Shown here piece by piece: positions 46,550 through 60,100 of a stretch of DNA of 64,000 bases. This DNA is from Chlorocebus sabaeus. Taxonomy: Eukaryota > Chordata > Mammalia > Primates > Cercopithecidae. Both the position numbers and the translations under genes were made by a program. The stretch spans positions 496,001-560,000 of the forward strand of contig NW_027327447.1 in assembly GCF_047675955.1 (NCBI RefSeq). The letters run 5' to 3'. The notes under the pieces were generated by a model. The model had not been told where the DNA came from, searched no databases, and saw nothing but the letters and a program-made list of their open reading frames with translations. Each line of letters begins with the position of its first letter. Within the stretch, counting starts at the first letter, position 1.

Positions 46550-49500
46550 AAGCTTCTTGAGAAACGACTTTGTGTTCCGTTAATTCATCTCACACAGTTA
46601 CAGCTTTGCCCTCCAGAAACCGTTCATTAAGACCGTTCTTGTGGAATTTTCAAAGTGATATTTGGAAACCCATAGGGGGCTATGGTGAAAAAGGAAATAT
46701 CTTCAGTTATAAACTGGAAAGAAGTTTTCTGAGAAACTGCTTTGTGTTCTGTTAATTCATCTGACAGTGTTACACCTTTCCCCTCAAGAAGCATTCCGCT
46801 AAGACTGTTCTTGTGGAATTTGCAAAGTGACATTTGGAAGCCCATAGAGGGCTGTGGTGAAAAAGAAATTTCCTAAGATAAGAACTGAAAAGAAGCTTTC
46901 TGAGAAACGACTTTGTGTTCTGTTAATTCATCTTATAGAATTACAGCTTTCCCCTCAAGAAGTCGTTCAGTAAGACTGTTCTTGTGGAATTTGCAAAGTG
47001 ATATTTGGAAGCCCGTAGAGGACCATGGTGTAAAGGAAATATCTTCAGATAAAAACTGGAAAGTAGCTTTCTGAGAAATTGCTTTGTGTTCTGTTAATTC
47101 ATCTCACAGAATTACGGCTTTCCCCTCAAGAAAACTTTCGCTAAAGCTGTTTTTGTGGAATTTGGAAAAAGGTATATGGAAAACCATAGAGATCTATGGT
47201 TAAAAAGAAAATATCCTAAGATAAAAACTGAAAAGAAAATTTCTGAGAAACTGCTTTGTGTTCTCTGAATTCATCTCACAGACTTACAGCTTTCCCCTCA
47301 AGAAACCGTTCACTAAGACTGTTCTCGTGGATTTTGCAAAGTGATATTTGGAAGCCCATAGAGTGCTATGGGGAAAAAGGAAATATCTTCAGTTAAAAAG
47401 TGGAAAGAACGTTTCTGAGAAACTGCTTTGTGTTCTGTTAATCCATCTCACAGAGGTACAGCATTCCCCTCAAGAAGTCGTTTACTAAGACTGTTCTTGT
47501 GAAATTTGCAAAGTGATATTAGGAAGTGCTTAGAGAACTATGGTGAAAAAGGAAATATCGTAAGATAAAAACTGAAAAGAAGCTTTCTGAGAAACTGCTT
47601 TGTGTTTTGTTAATTCATCTCAGAGAGTTACAGCTTTCCGGACAAAAAGCCATTCACTAAGACTGATCTGGTGTTATTTTCAAATTGATATTTGGAAGCC
47701 CATAGAGGGCTATGGTGAAAAGGGAAATATCTTCAGTTAAAAACTGGAAAGAAGCTTTCTGAGAAACGGTTTTGTGTTCTCTTAGTTCATCTCACAGAGT
47801 TACAGCTTTCCCCTCAAGAAGCCTTTCACCAAGACTGTTCTTGTGGAATTTCCAAAGTGGTCTTTGGAAGTCCATACATCGCTATGGTGAAAAAGGATAT
47901 AGCTTCAGTTCATAAGTGAAAAGAAGCTTTCCGAGGAACTGCTTTGTGATATGTGATTTCCTGTCACTGAGAAACAGCTGTATTTCGTAGAACTGTTGGC
48001 TAGGCTTATTTCTGTGGAATCTGAGAAATGTTACTTCGGATCTCTTTGAAGACTATAGGTCCAAAGGAAATATCCGCCACTAAAAGTGTGAAAGAAGCTT
48101 TCTGAGAAACTTCTTTGAGTTCTGTGAATTGATCTCACAGAGCTACAGTTTCCCCTCAAGAGGCCTTTCGCTAAGACTGTTCTCGTGGAATTTGCAAAGT
48201 GATATTTGGAAAACAATAGAGGGCTATGGTGAAAAAGGAAATATCCTAAGGTAAAAACTGAAAAGAAGCTTTTTGAGAAACTGTTTTGCGTACCGTTAAT
48301 TCATCTCACAGAGTTATAGCTTTCCCCTCAAGAAGCCGTTCATTAAGACTGTTGTTGTGAAATTTGCAAAATGATATTTGGAAGCTCATAGAGGGCTATG
48401 GTGAAAATGGAAATATCTTCAGTTAAAAACTGGAGTGAAGCTTTCTGAGAAACTGCTTTGTGTTCTGTTAATTCATACACAGAGTTACACCTTTCCTATC
48501 ACGAATCCTTTCGCTAAGACTGTTCTTGTGGAGTTTACAAAGTGATATTTGGAAGCCCATAGAGGGGTACGGTTAAAAAGGAAATTTCCTCACATAAAAA
48601 CTGGAAAGAAGCTTTCTGAGAAACTGCTTTGTGTTTTGTTAATTCATCTCACAGTATTACAGCTCTACCCTCAAGAAGCCCTTCACTAAGACTGTTCTTC
48701 TGGAATTTCCAAAGAGATATTTGGAAGCCCATAGAGCGCTATGGTGAAAAAGGAAATATCTTCAGTTAAAAACTGGAGAGAAGCTTTCTGAGGAACTTCT
48801 TTGTGTTCTGTTAATTCATGCACAGAGTTACAGCTTTCCTATCAAGAATCCTTTCGCTAAGACTGTTCTTGTGGAGTTTACAAAGTGATATTTGGAAGCC
48901 CATAGAGGGGTACGGTTAAAAAGGAAATTTCCTCACATAAAAACTGGAAAGAAGTTTTCTGAGAAACTGCTTTGTGTTCTGTTAATTCATCTCACAGAGT
49001 TACAGCTTACCCCTCAAGAAGCATTTCGCTAAGACTGTTCTTGTGGAATTTGCAATGTGATATTTGGAAGCCCATGGAGGGATATGGTGAAAAAGGAAAT
49101 ATCTTCAATTAAAAACTGGAAAGAAGCTTTCTGAGAAACTGCTTTGTTTTCTGTTAATTCATCTCACAGAGTTTCAGCTTTCCCCTCCAGAAGTCTTTCG
49201 CTAAGACGGTTCTCGTGGAATTTGCAAAGTGATATTTGGAAGCCGTGAGAGGGCTATGGTGTAAAAGGAAATGTCCTCGGATCAAAAATGGAAAGAAGCT
49301 TTCCAACAAACTGTTTTGTGTTCTGTTAATTTATCTGACAGAGTTTCAGCTTTCCCCTCAAGAAGCCGTTCGCTAAGACTGTTCTTGTGGAATTTGCAAA
49401 GTGATATTTGAAAGCCCGTCGAGGGCTATGGTGAAAAAGGAAATACCTTCAGTTAAAAACTGGAAAGAAACTTTTTGAGAAACTGCTTTGTATTCTGTTA

Positions 49501-51009
49501 ATTCACCTCACAGAGTTTCAGCTTTCCCCTCTAGAAGCCTTTCGCTAAGACTGTTCTTGTGGAATTTGCAAAGTGATATTTGTAAGCCCATAGAATTCGA
49601 TGGTGAAAATGTAAATATCCTAAGATAAAAACTGAAAAGAACCATTCTGAGAAACGGCTTTGTGTTTTGTTAATTCATCTCACAGAGTTACAGGTTTCCC
49701 TTCAAGAAGCCTTTCGCTAAGACAGTTCTTTTGGAATATGCAAAGTGATATTTGGAAGCTCATAGTGACCTATAGTGAAAAAGGATATATCTTCAGTTAA
49801 AAACTGAAAAGAAGCTTTCTGAGAAACTGCTTTGTGATATATGACTTCCACTCACTGAGTTACAGCTGTATTTCGTAGAGCTGTTTGGCAGTCTTATTTC
49901 TGTGGAATCTGAGAACTGTTATTTCGGATCCCTTTGAAGACTGAAGGGCCAAAGGAAATATCCGTCGTTAAAGTTAGAAAGAAGCTTTCTGAGAAACTTC
50001 TTTGTGATTTGCGAATTCATTTCAAAGAGTTACAGCTTTCCCCTCAAGAAGCCTTTCGCTAAGATTATTCTTGCACAATTTGAAAAATGATATTTGGAAG
50101 CCAATAGATGGCTATGGTGAAAACGAAATATCCTCCGATAAAAACTGGAAAGAAGCTTTCTGAGAAATTGCTTTGTGTTCTTTTAATTCATCTCACAGAC
50201 TTACAGCTTTCCCCTCAGGAAGTCTTTCGCTAAGACTGTTCTTGCGGAATTTGAAATGTGATATTTGGTAGCCCATAGAGCGCTATGGAGAAAAGGAAAT
50301 ATCTTCAGATAAAAACTGTAAAGAACATTCCTGAGAAACTGCTTTGTGTTCTGTTAATTCACCTAACAGAGTTACAGCTTTCCCCTCTAGAAGCCTTTCG
50401 CTAAGACTGTTCTTGCTGTATTTTCAAAGTGATATTTTGAAGCCCATAGAGGGCTACGGTGAAAAAGGATATAGCTTCAGTTAAAAACTGAAAGAGGCTT
50501 TCTGAGAAACGGTTTAGTATTATGTGACTTCCACTCACTGAGTTACAGCTGTATTTCCTAGAGCTGTTTGATAGCCTTATTTCTATGGAATCGGAGAACT
50601 GTTATTTTGGATCCCTTTGAAGACTATAGGGCCAAAGGAAATATCCGCCGCTAAAAGTGAGAAAGAAGCTTTCTGAGAAACTTCTCTGAGATCTGTTAAT
50701 TCATCTCACAGAGTTACAGCATTCCACTCAAGAAGCCTTTCGCTAGGACTGTTCTTTTTGAATTTGCAAAGTGATATTTCGAAGCCCATAGACGGCTGTG
50801 GTGAAAAGGGAAATACCTTCAGTTAAAAAATGGAAAGAAGCTTTCTAAGAAACTGCTTTGTGTTCTGTTAATTCATCTCAAAGAGTTACAGCTTTACCCT
50901 CAAAAAGACTTTTGCTAAGACTCTTCTTGTGTAATACTCATAGTGATATTTGTAAGCCCTTATAGGGCTATGGTGAAAAAGGAAATATCCTAAGATAAAA
51001 GCTGAAAAG
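46550..51009 (+). repeat. Canonical HOR segment m8-m33
   Basis: 26 monomers, 4,460 bp, the same composition as 35,909-40,368. Divergent monomers lie at 47,924-48,094 (m16), 49,812-49,981 (m27) and 50,495-50,665 (m31). The variants are mainly old-lineage. It has the units 3/5 G in m26 near 49,656 but the common C in m31, so it combines variants found separately elsewhere. A private GATGGC replaces GACGGC near 50,108. Confidence 0.92.
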
Positions 51010-54000
51010 AAGCTTTCTGAGAAACTGCTTTGTGTTCTGTTAATTCACCTCACAGAGTTACAGCTTTCCCCTTAAGAAGCCTTTTGGTAAGACTGTTCTT
51101 GTGGAATTTGCAGAGTGGTATTTGTAAGCCCATAGAGGGCTATGGTGAAAAAGGAAATATCCTAAGATAAAAACTGAAAAGAACATTTCTGAGAAACTGC
51201 TTTGTGATATGTGACTTCCACTCACTGAGTGAGAGCTATATGTCATAGAGCTGTTTGCTAACCTTATTTCTGTGGAATCTGAGAAGGGATAATTCGGTTC
51301 CCTTTGAAGACTATAGGGCCAAAGGAAATATCCGCCATAAAAGTGAGAAAGAAGCTTTCTGAGAAACAGCTTTCTGATCTGTGAATTCATCCCACAGAGT
51401 TACAGCTTTCCCCTGAGGAAGCCTTTCGCTATGACTGTTCTTGTGGAATTTGCAAAGTGACATTTCGAAGGCCATAGAGAGCTATGGTGAAAAGGAAATA
51501 TCTTCGGTTTAAAACGGGAAGAAGCTTTCTGAGACACTGCGTTGTGTTCTGTTAATTCATCTCACAAAGTTACAGCTTTCCCCTCACGAAGCCTTTCCCT
51601 AAGACTGTTCTTGTCGAATTTGGGAAGTGATATTTAGAAGCCTACAGAGGTCTACAGTGAAAAAGGAAATAACCTAAGATAAAAACTGAAAATAAGCTTT
51701 CTGAAAAACTGCTTTGTGTTCTCTTAATTCATCTCACAGAGTTACAGCTTTCCTCTCAAGAATCCTTTCGCTAAGACTGTTCTTGTGCAATTTAGAACGT
51801 GATATTTAGAAGCCCATAGAGGGCTATGGAGAAAAAGGAAATGTCCTTAGATAAAAACTGGAAAGAAGCTTTCTGAGAAACTGCTTTGTGTTCTGTTAAT
51901 TCATCTCACAGAGTTACAGCTTTCCCCTCGAGAAGCCTTTCGCTATGACTGTTCTTGTGTAATTCGCAAAGTAATATTTGGAAGCCCATATAGGGTTATG
52001 GTGAAAAAAGGAATATCTTCAGTTAGAAACTGTATAGAAGCTTTCTGAGAAACTGCTTTGTTTTCTGTTAATTCATCTCACAGAGTTACAGCTTTCCCCT
52101 CAAGAAGTCTTTCGTTAAGACTGTTCTTGTGGAATTTGCAAAGTGAAATTTGGAAGCCCATAGAGGGCTATGGTGAAAAAGGAAATGTCCTCAGATGAAA
52201 ACTATAAAGAAGCTTCTTGAGAAACTACTTTGTGTTCCGTTAATTCATCTCACACAGTTACAGCTTTGCCCTCCAGAAACCGTTCATTAAGACCGTTCTT
52301 GTGGAATTTTCAAAGTGATATTTGGAAACCCATAGGGGGCTATGGTGAAAAAGGAAATATCTTCAGTTATAAACTGGAAAGAAGTTTTCTGAGAAACTGC
52401 TTTGTGTTCTGTTAATTCATCTGACAGTGTTACACCTTTCCCCTCAAGAAGCATTCCGCTAAGACTGATCTTGTGGAATTTGCAAAGTGACATTTGGAAG
52501 CCCATAGAGGGCTGTGGTGAAAAAGAAATTTCCTAAGATAAGAACTGAAAAGAAGCTTTCTGAGAAACGACTTTGTGTTCTGTTAATTCATCTTATAGAA
52601 TTACAGCTTTCCCCTCAAGAAGTCGTTCACTAAGACTGTTCTTGTGGAATTTGCAAAGTGATATTTGGAAGCCCATAGAGGACCATGGTGTAAAGGAAAT
52701 ATCTTCAGATAAAAACTGGAAAGTAGCTTTCTGAGAAATTGCTTTGTGTTCTGTTAATTCATCTCACAGAATTACGGCTTTCCCCTCAAGAAAACTTTCG
52801 CTAAAGCTGTTTTTGTGGAATTTGGAAAAAGGTATATGGAAAACCATAGAGATCTATGGTTAAAAAGAAAATATCCTAAGATAAAAACTGAAAAGAAAAT
52901 TTCTGAGAAACTGCTTTGTGTTCTCTGAATTCATCTCACAGACTTACAGCTTTCCCCTCAAGAAACCGTTCACTAAGACTGTTCTCGTGGATTTTGCAAA
53001 GTGATATTTGGAAGCCCATAGAGTGCTATGGGGAAAAAGGAAATATCTTCAGTTAAAAAGTGGAAAGAACGTTTCTGAGAAACTGCTTTGTGTTCTGTTA
53101 ATCCATCTCACAGAGGTACAGCATTCCCCTCAAGAAGTCGTTTACTAAGACTGTTCTTGTGAAATTTGCGAAGTGATATTTGGAAGTGCTTAGAGAACTA
53201 TGGTGAAAAAGGAAATATCGTAAGATAAAAACTGAAAAGAAGCTTTCTGAGAAACTGCTTTGTGTTTTGTTAATTCATCTCAGAGAGTTACAGCTTTCCG
53301 AACAAAAAGCCATTCACTAAGACTGATCTTGTGTTATTTTCAAATTGATATTTGGAAGCCCATAGAGGGCTATGGTGAAAAGGGAAATATCTTCAGTTAA
53401 ATACTGGAAAGAAGCTTTCTGAGAAACGGTTTTGTGTTCTCTTAGTTCATCTCACAGAGTTACAGCTTTCCCCTCAAGAAGCCTTTCACCAAGACTGTTC
53501 TTGTGGAATTTCCAAAGTGGTCTTTGGAAGTCCATACGTCGCTATGGTGAAAAAGGATATAGCTTCAGTTAAAAAGTGAAAAGAAGCTTTCCGAGGAACT
53601 GCTTTGTGATATGTGATTTCCTGTCACTGAGAAACAGCTGTATTTCGTAGAACTGTTGGCTAGGCTTATTTCTGTGGAATCTGAGAAATGTTACTTCGGA
53701 TCTCTTTGAAGACTATAGGTCCAAAGGAAATATCCGCCACTAAAAGTGTGAAAGAAGCTTTCTGAGAAACTTCTTTGAGTTCTGTGAATTGATCTCACAG
53801 AGCTACAGTTTCCCCTCAAGAGGCCTTTCGCTAAGACTGTTCTCGTGGAATTTGCAAAGTGATATTTGGAAAACAATAGAGGGCTATGGTGAAAAAGGAA
53901 ATATCCTAAGGTAAAAACTGAAAAGAAGCTTTTTGAGAAACTGTTTTGCGTACCGTTAATTCATCTCACAGAGTTATAGCTTTCCCCTCAAGAAGCCGTT

Positions 54001-57000
54001 CATTAAGACTGTTGTTGTGAAATTTGCAAAATGATATTTGGAAGCTCATAGAGGGCTATGGTGAAAATGGAAATATCTTCAGTTAAAAACTGGAGAGAAG
54101 CTTTCTGAGAAACTGCTTTGTGTTCTGTTAATTCATACACAGAGTTACACCTTTCCTATCATGAATCCTTTCGCTAAGACTGTTCTTGTGGAGTTTACAA
54201 AGTGATATTTGGAAGCCCATAGAGGGGTATGGTTAAAAAGGAAATTTCCTCACATAAAAACTGGAAAGAAGCTTTCTGAGAAACTGCTTTGTGTTTTGTT
54301 AATTCATCTCACAGTATCACAGCTCTACCCTCAAGAAGCCCTTCACTAAGACTGTTCTTCTGGAATTTCCAAAGAGATATTTGGAAGCCCATAGAGCGCT
54401 ATGGTGAAAAAGGAAATATCTTCAGTTAAAAACTGGAGAGAAGCTTTCTGAGGAACTTCTTTGTGTTCTGTTAATTCACGCACAGAGTTACAGCTTTCCT
54501 ATCAAGAATCCTTTCGCTAAGACTGTTCTTGTGGAGTTTACAAAGTGATATTTGGAAGCCCATAGAGGGGTACGTTTAAAAAGGAAATTTCCTCACATAA
54601 AAACTGGAAAGAAGTTTTCTGAGAAACTGCTTTGTGTTCTGTTAATTCATCTCACAGAGTTACAGCTTACCCCTCAAGAAGCATTTCGCTAAGACTGTTC
54701 TTGTGGAATTTGCAATGTGATATTTGGAAGCCCATGGAGGGATATGGTGAAAAAGGAAATATCTTCAATTAAAAACTGGAAAGAAGCTTTCTGAGAAACT
54801 GCTTTGTTTTCTGTTAATTCATCTCACAGAGTTACAGCTTTCCCCGCAAGAAGCCTTTCGCTAAGACTGTTCTTGTGGAGTTTGCAAAGTGATATTTGGA
54901 AGTCCATATAGGGCTATGCTGAAAAAGGAAATATCTTCCATTAAGAACTGGAAAGAGGCTTTCAGAGAAACTGCTTTGTGTTCTCTTAATTCATCTCACA
55001 GAGTTACAGCTTTTCACTCCAGAAGCCTTTCGCTAAGACTGTTCTTGTGGAATTTGCAAAGTGATATTTGGAAGCCCTTAGAGGGCTATGGTGAAAAAGG
55101 AAATATCCTAAGATAAAAATTGAGTAGAAGCTTTCTGAGAAACTGCTTTGTGCTCTGTTAATTAACTTCGCAGAGTTACAGCTTTACCCTAAAGAAGCTT
55201 TTTGCTAAGGCTGTTTATTGGAATTTGCAAAGTGATAATTGGAAGCACTTAGAAGGCTATGGTTAAAAAGGAAATAACTTCCGTTAAAAACTGGAAACAG
55301 GCTTTCTGAGAAACTGCTTTGTGTTGTGTTAATTCATCTCACAGAGTTACAGCTTTCCCCTCAAGAAGCCTTTCGCTAAGAGTGTTCTTGTGGAATTTAA
55401 AATGTAATATTTGCAAGCCCATAGTGCGCTGTGGTGAAAAAGGAAGTAACCTAAGATAAAAACTGAAAGGAAGCTTTTGGGGAAACTGCTTTCTGTTCTG
55501 TTAATTCAACTCACAGAGTTACAGTTTTCCCCTTAAGAAGCCTTTCCCTAAGACTCTTCTTGTTGAATTTAAAAAGTGAGATTTGGAAGCCCATAGAGGT
55601 CTATGGTGAAAAAGGAAATATCTACATTTAGAAACTGGAAAGAATCTTTCTGAGAAACTACTTTGTGTTCTGTTAATTCATCTCACAGATTACAGCTTTC
55701 CCCTCAAGAAGACTTTCGCTAAGACTGTTCTTGTGGAATATGCAAATAGAGATATTTGGAAGCCCACAGAGGGCTATGGTGAAAAAGGAAATCTCTTCCG
55801 TTAAAAACTGGAAAGAAGCTTTCTGAGAAACTGCTTTGTGTTCTGTTAATTCATCTCACAGAGTTACAGCTTTACCCTCAAGAAGCCTTTCGCTAAGACT
55901 GTTCTTGTGGAATTTCCAAAGTGATATTTGGAAGCCCATAGAGGGCTATGGTGAAAAAGGAAATATATTCAGTTAAAAAGTGGGAAGAAGCTTTCTGAGA
56001 AACTGCTTTGTTTCCTGTTAATTCATCTCACAGAGTTACAGCTTTCCCCTCAAGAAGCCTTTCGCTAAGACTCTTCTTGTGGAATTTGCAAAGTGATACT
56101 TGGAAGCACCTAGAGGGCTACGGTGAAAAAGGAAATCTCCTCCCTTAAAAACTGGAAAGAAGGACTCTGAGAAACTGTTTCGTGTTCTGTGAATTCATCT
56201 CAGTGAGTTACAGCTTTCCCCTCAAAAAGCCTTTTGCTAAGACTGTTCTTGTGGAATTCGCAAAGTGATATTTGGAAGCCCATAGAGGGCTATGGTAAAA
56301 AAGGAAGTCTCTTCATTAAAAACTGGAAAGAAGCTTTCTAAGTAACGTCTTTGTGTTCTGTTAATTCATCTCACAGATTTACAGCTTTCCCCTCAAGAAA
56401 TCTTTCTCTAAGACTGTTCTTGTTGAATTTGCAAAGTGATATTTGGAAACCCATAGAGGTCTACGGTGAAAAAGGAAATATCTTCAGTTAAAAACTTGAA
56501 AGAAGCCTTTTGAGAAACTGCATTGTGTTCTGTTAATTCATCTCACAGAGCTACAGCATTCCCCTCAAGAAGCCTTTCGCTAATACAGTTCTTGTGGAAT
56601 TTTCAAAGTGATATTTGGAAGCCTATGGAGGGCTATGGTGAAAAAGGTAATGTCTTCAGTTAAAATCTGGAAAGAAGATCTCTGAGAAATTGTTTTGTGT
56701 TCTGTTAATTCATCTCAAAGAGTTACAGTTTTCCCCTGGAGAATCCTTTCGCTAAGACTGTTCTTGTGGAATTTGCAAAGTGATATTTGGAAGCCCATAG
56801 AGGGCTACGGAGAAAAAGGAAATGTCCTTAGATAAAAACTGGAAAGAAGCTTTCTGAGAAACTGCTTTGTGTTCTGTTAATTCATCTCACAGAGTTACAG
56901 CTTTCCCCTCGAGAAGCCTTTCGCTATGACTGTTCTTGTGTAATTCGCAAAGTAATATTTGGAAGCCCATATAGGGTTATGGTGAAAAAAGGAATATCTT

Positions 57001-57190
57001 CAGTTAGAAACTGTATAGAAGCTTTCTGAGAAACTGCTTTGTTTTCTGTTAATTCATCTCACAGAGTTACAGCTTTCCCCTCAAGAAGTCTTTCGTTAAG
57101 ACTGTTCTTGTGGAATTTGCAAAGTGAAATTTGGAAGCCCATAGAGGGCTATGGTGAAAAAGGTAAAGTCCTCAGATGAAAACTAGAAAG
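51010..57190 (+). repeat. Compound 36-mer, second copy
   Basis: 6,181 bp, repeating the monomer order of 40,369-46,549 at a distance of 10,641 bp. Divergent monomers lie at 51,182-51,351 (m2) and 53,584-53,754 (m16). The CENP-B-box-like site is at 51,503-51,518. D1 begins at 54,834. E1-E3 occupy 56,331-56,846, followed by m6 and m7. D1 reads GGAAGTCCATATAGG at 54,899, against GGAAGCGCATATAGG at the equivalent site near 44,258. Confidence 0.9.
54834..56808 (+). repeat. Block D-E (long form, second copy)
   Basis: Repeats 44,193-46,167 at 10,641 bp. One difference is AATGTAATATTTGC near 55,402, where the first long copy has AATGTAACATTTGC near 44,761. Confidence 0.85.
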
Positions 57191-60100
57191 AAGCTTCTTG
57201 AGAAACTACTTTGTGTTCCGTTAATTCATCTCACACAGTTACAGCTTTGCCCTCCAGAAACCGTTCATTAAGACCGTTCTTGTGGAATTTTCAAAGTGAT
57301 ATTTGGAAACCCATAGGGGGCTATGGTGAAAAAGGAAATATCTTCAGTTATAAACTGGAAAGAAGTTTTCTGAGAAACTGCTTTGTGTTCTGTTAATTCA
57401 TCTGACAGTGTTACACCTTTCCCCTCAAGAAGCATTCCGCTAAGACTGATCTTGTGGAATTTGCAAAGTGACATTTGGAAGCCCATAGAGGGCTGTGGTG
57501 AAAAAGAAATTTCCTAAGATAAGAACTGAAAAGAAGCTTTCTGAGAAACGACTTTGTGTTCTGTTAATTCATCTTATAGAATTACAGCTTTCCCCTCAAG
57601 AAGTCGTTCACTAAGACTGTTCTTGTGGAATTTGCAAAGTGATATTTGGAAGCCCATAGAGGACCATGGTGTAAAGGAAATATCTTCAGATAAAAACTGG
57701 AAAGTAGCTTTCTGAGAAATTGCTTTGTGTTCTGTTAATTCATCTCACAGAATTACGGCTTTCCCCTCAAGAAAACTTTCGCTAAAGCTGTTTTTGTGGA
57801 ATTTGGAAAAAGGTATATGGAAAACCATAGAGATCTATGGTTAAAAAGAAAATATCCTAAGATAAAAACTGAAAAGAAAATTTCTGAGAAACTGCTTTGT
57901 GTTCTCTGAATTCATCTCACAGACTTACAGCTTTCCCCTCAAGAAACCGTTCACTAAGACTGTTCTCGTGGATTTTGCAAAGTGATATTTGGAAGCCCAT
58001 AGAGTGCTATGGGGAAAAAGGAAATATCTTCAGTTAAAAAGTGGAAAGAACGTTTCTGAGAAACTGCTTTGTGTTCTGTTAATCCATCTCACAGAGGTAC
58101 AGCATTCCCCTCAAGAAGTCGTTTACTAAGACTGTTCTTGTGAAATTTGCGAAGTGATATTTGGAAGTGCTTAGAGAACTATGGTGAAAAAGGAAATATC
58201 GTAAGATAAAAACTGAAAAGAAGCTTTCTGAGAAACTGCTTTGTGTTTTGTTAATTCATCTCAGAGAGTTACAGCTTTCCGAACAAAAAGCCATTCACTA
58301 AGACTGATCTTGTGTTATTTTCAAATTGATATTTGGAAGCCCATAGAGGGCTATGGTGAAAAGGGAAATATCTTCAGTTAAATACTGGAAAGAAGCTTTC
58401 TGAGAAACGGTTTTGTGTTCTCTTAGTTCATCTCACAGAGTTACAGCTTTCCCCTCAAGAAGCCTTTCACCAAGACTGTTCTTGTGGAATTTCCAAAGTG
58501 GTCTTTGGAAGTCCATACGTCGCTATGGTGAAAAAGGATATAGCTTCAGTTAAAAAGTGAAAAGAAGCTTTCCGAGGAACTGCTTTGTGATATGTGATTT
58601 CCTGTCACTGAGAAACAGCTGTATTTCGTAGAACTGTTGGCTAGGCTTATTTCTGTGGAATCTGAGAAATGTTACTTCGGATCTCTTTGAAGACTATAGG
58701 TCCAAAGGAAATATCCGCCACTAAAAGTGTGAAAGAAGCTTTCTGAGAAACTTCTTTGAGTTCTGTGAATTGATCTCACAGAGCTACAGTTTCCCCTCAA
58801 GAGGCCTTTCGCTAAGACTGTTCTCGTGGAATTTGCAAAGTGATATTTGGAAAACAATAGAGGGCTATGGTGAAAAAGGAAATATCCTAAGGTAAAAACT
58901 GAAAAGAAGCTTTTTGAGAAACTGTTTTGCGTACCGTTAATTCATCTCACAGAGTTATAGCTTTCCCCTCAAGAAGCCGTTCATTAAGACTGTTGTTGTG
59001 AAATTTGCAAAATGATATTTGGAAGCTCATAGAGGGCTATGGTGAAAATGGAAATATCTTCAGTTAAAAACTGGAGAGAAGCTTTCTGAGAAACTGCTTT
59101 GTGTTCTGTTAATTCATACACAGAGTTACACCTTTCCTATCATGAATCCTTTCGCTAAGACTGTTCTTGTGGAGTTTACAAAGTGATATTTGGAAGCCCA
59201 TAGAGGGGTATGGTTAAAAAGGAAATTTCCTCACATAAAAACTGGAAAGAAGCTTTCTGAGAAACTGCTTTGTGTTTTGTTAATTCATCTCACAGTATCA
59301 CAGCTCTACCCTCAAGAAGCCCTTCACTAAGACTGTTCTTCTGGAATTTCCAAAGAGATATTTGGAAGCCCATAGAGCGCTATGGTGAAAAAGGAAATAT
59401 CTTCAGTTAAAAACTGGAGAGAAGCTTTCTGAGGAACTTCTTTGTGTTCTGTTAATTCACGCACAGAGTTACAGCTTTCCTATCAAGAATCCTTTCGCTA
59501 AGACTGTTCTTGTGGAGTTTACAAAGTGATATTTGGAAGCCCATAGAGGGGTACGTTTAAAAAGGAAATTTCCTCACATAAAAACTGGAAAGAAGTTTTC
59601 TGAGAAACTGCTTTGTGTTCTGTTAATTCATCTCACAGAGTTACAGCTTACCCCTCAAGAAGCATTTCGCTAAGACTGTTCTTGTGGAATTTGCAATGTG
59701 ATATTTGGAAGCCCATGGAGGGATATGGTGAAAAAGGAAATATCTTCAATTAAAAACTGGAAAGAAGCTTTCTGAGAAACTGCTTTGTTTTCTGTTAATT
59801 CATCTCACAGAGTTACAGCTTTCCCCGCAAGAAGCCTTTCGCTAAGACTGTTCTTGTGGAGTTTGCAAAGTGATATTTGGAAGTCCATATAGGGCTATGC
59901 TGAAAAAGGAAATATCTTCCATTAAGAACTGGAAAGAGGCTTTCAGAGAAACTGCTTTGTGTTCTCTTAATTCATCTCACAGAGTTACAGCTTTTCACTC
60001 CAGAAGCCTTTCGCTAAGACTGTTCTTGTGGAATTTGCAAAGTGATATTTGGAAGCCCTTAGAGGGCTATGGTGAAAAAGGAAATATCCTAAGATAAAAA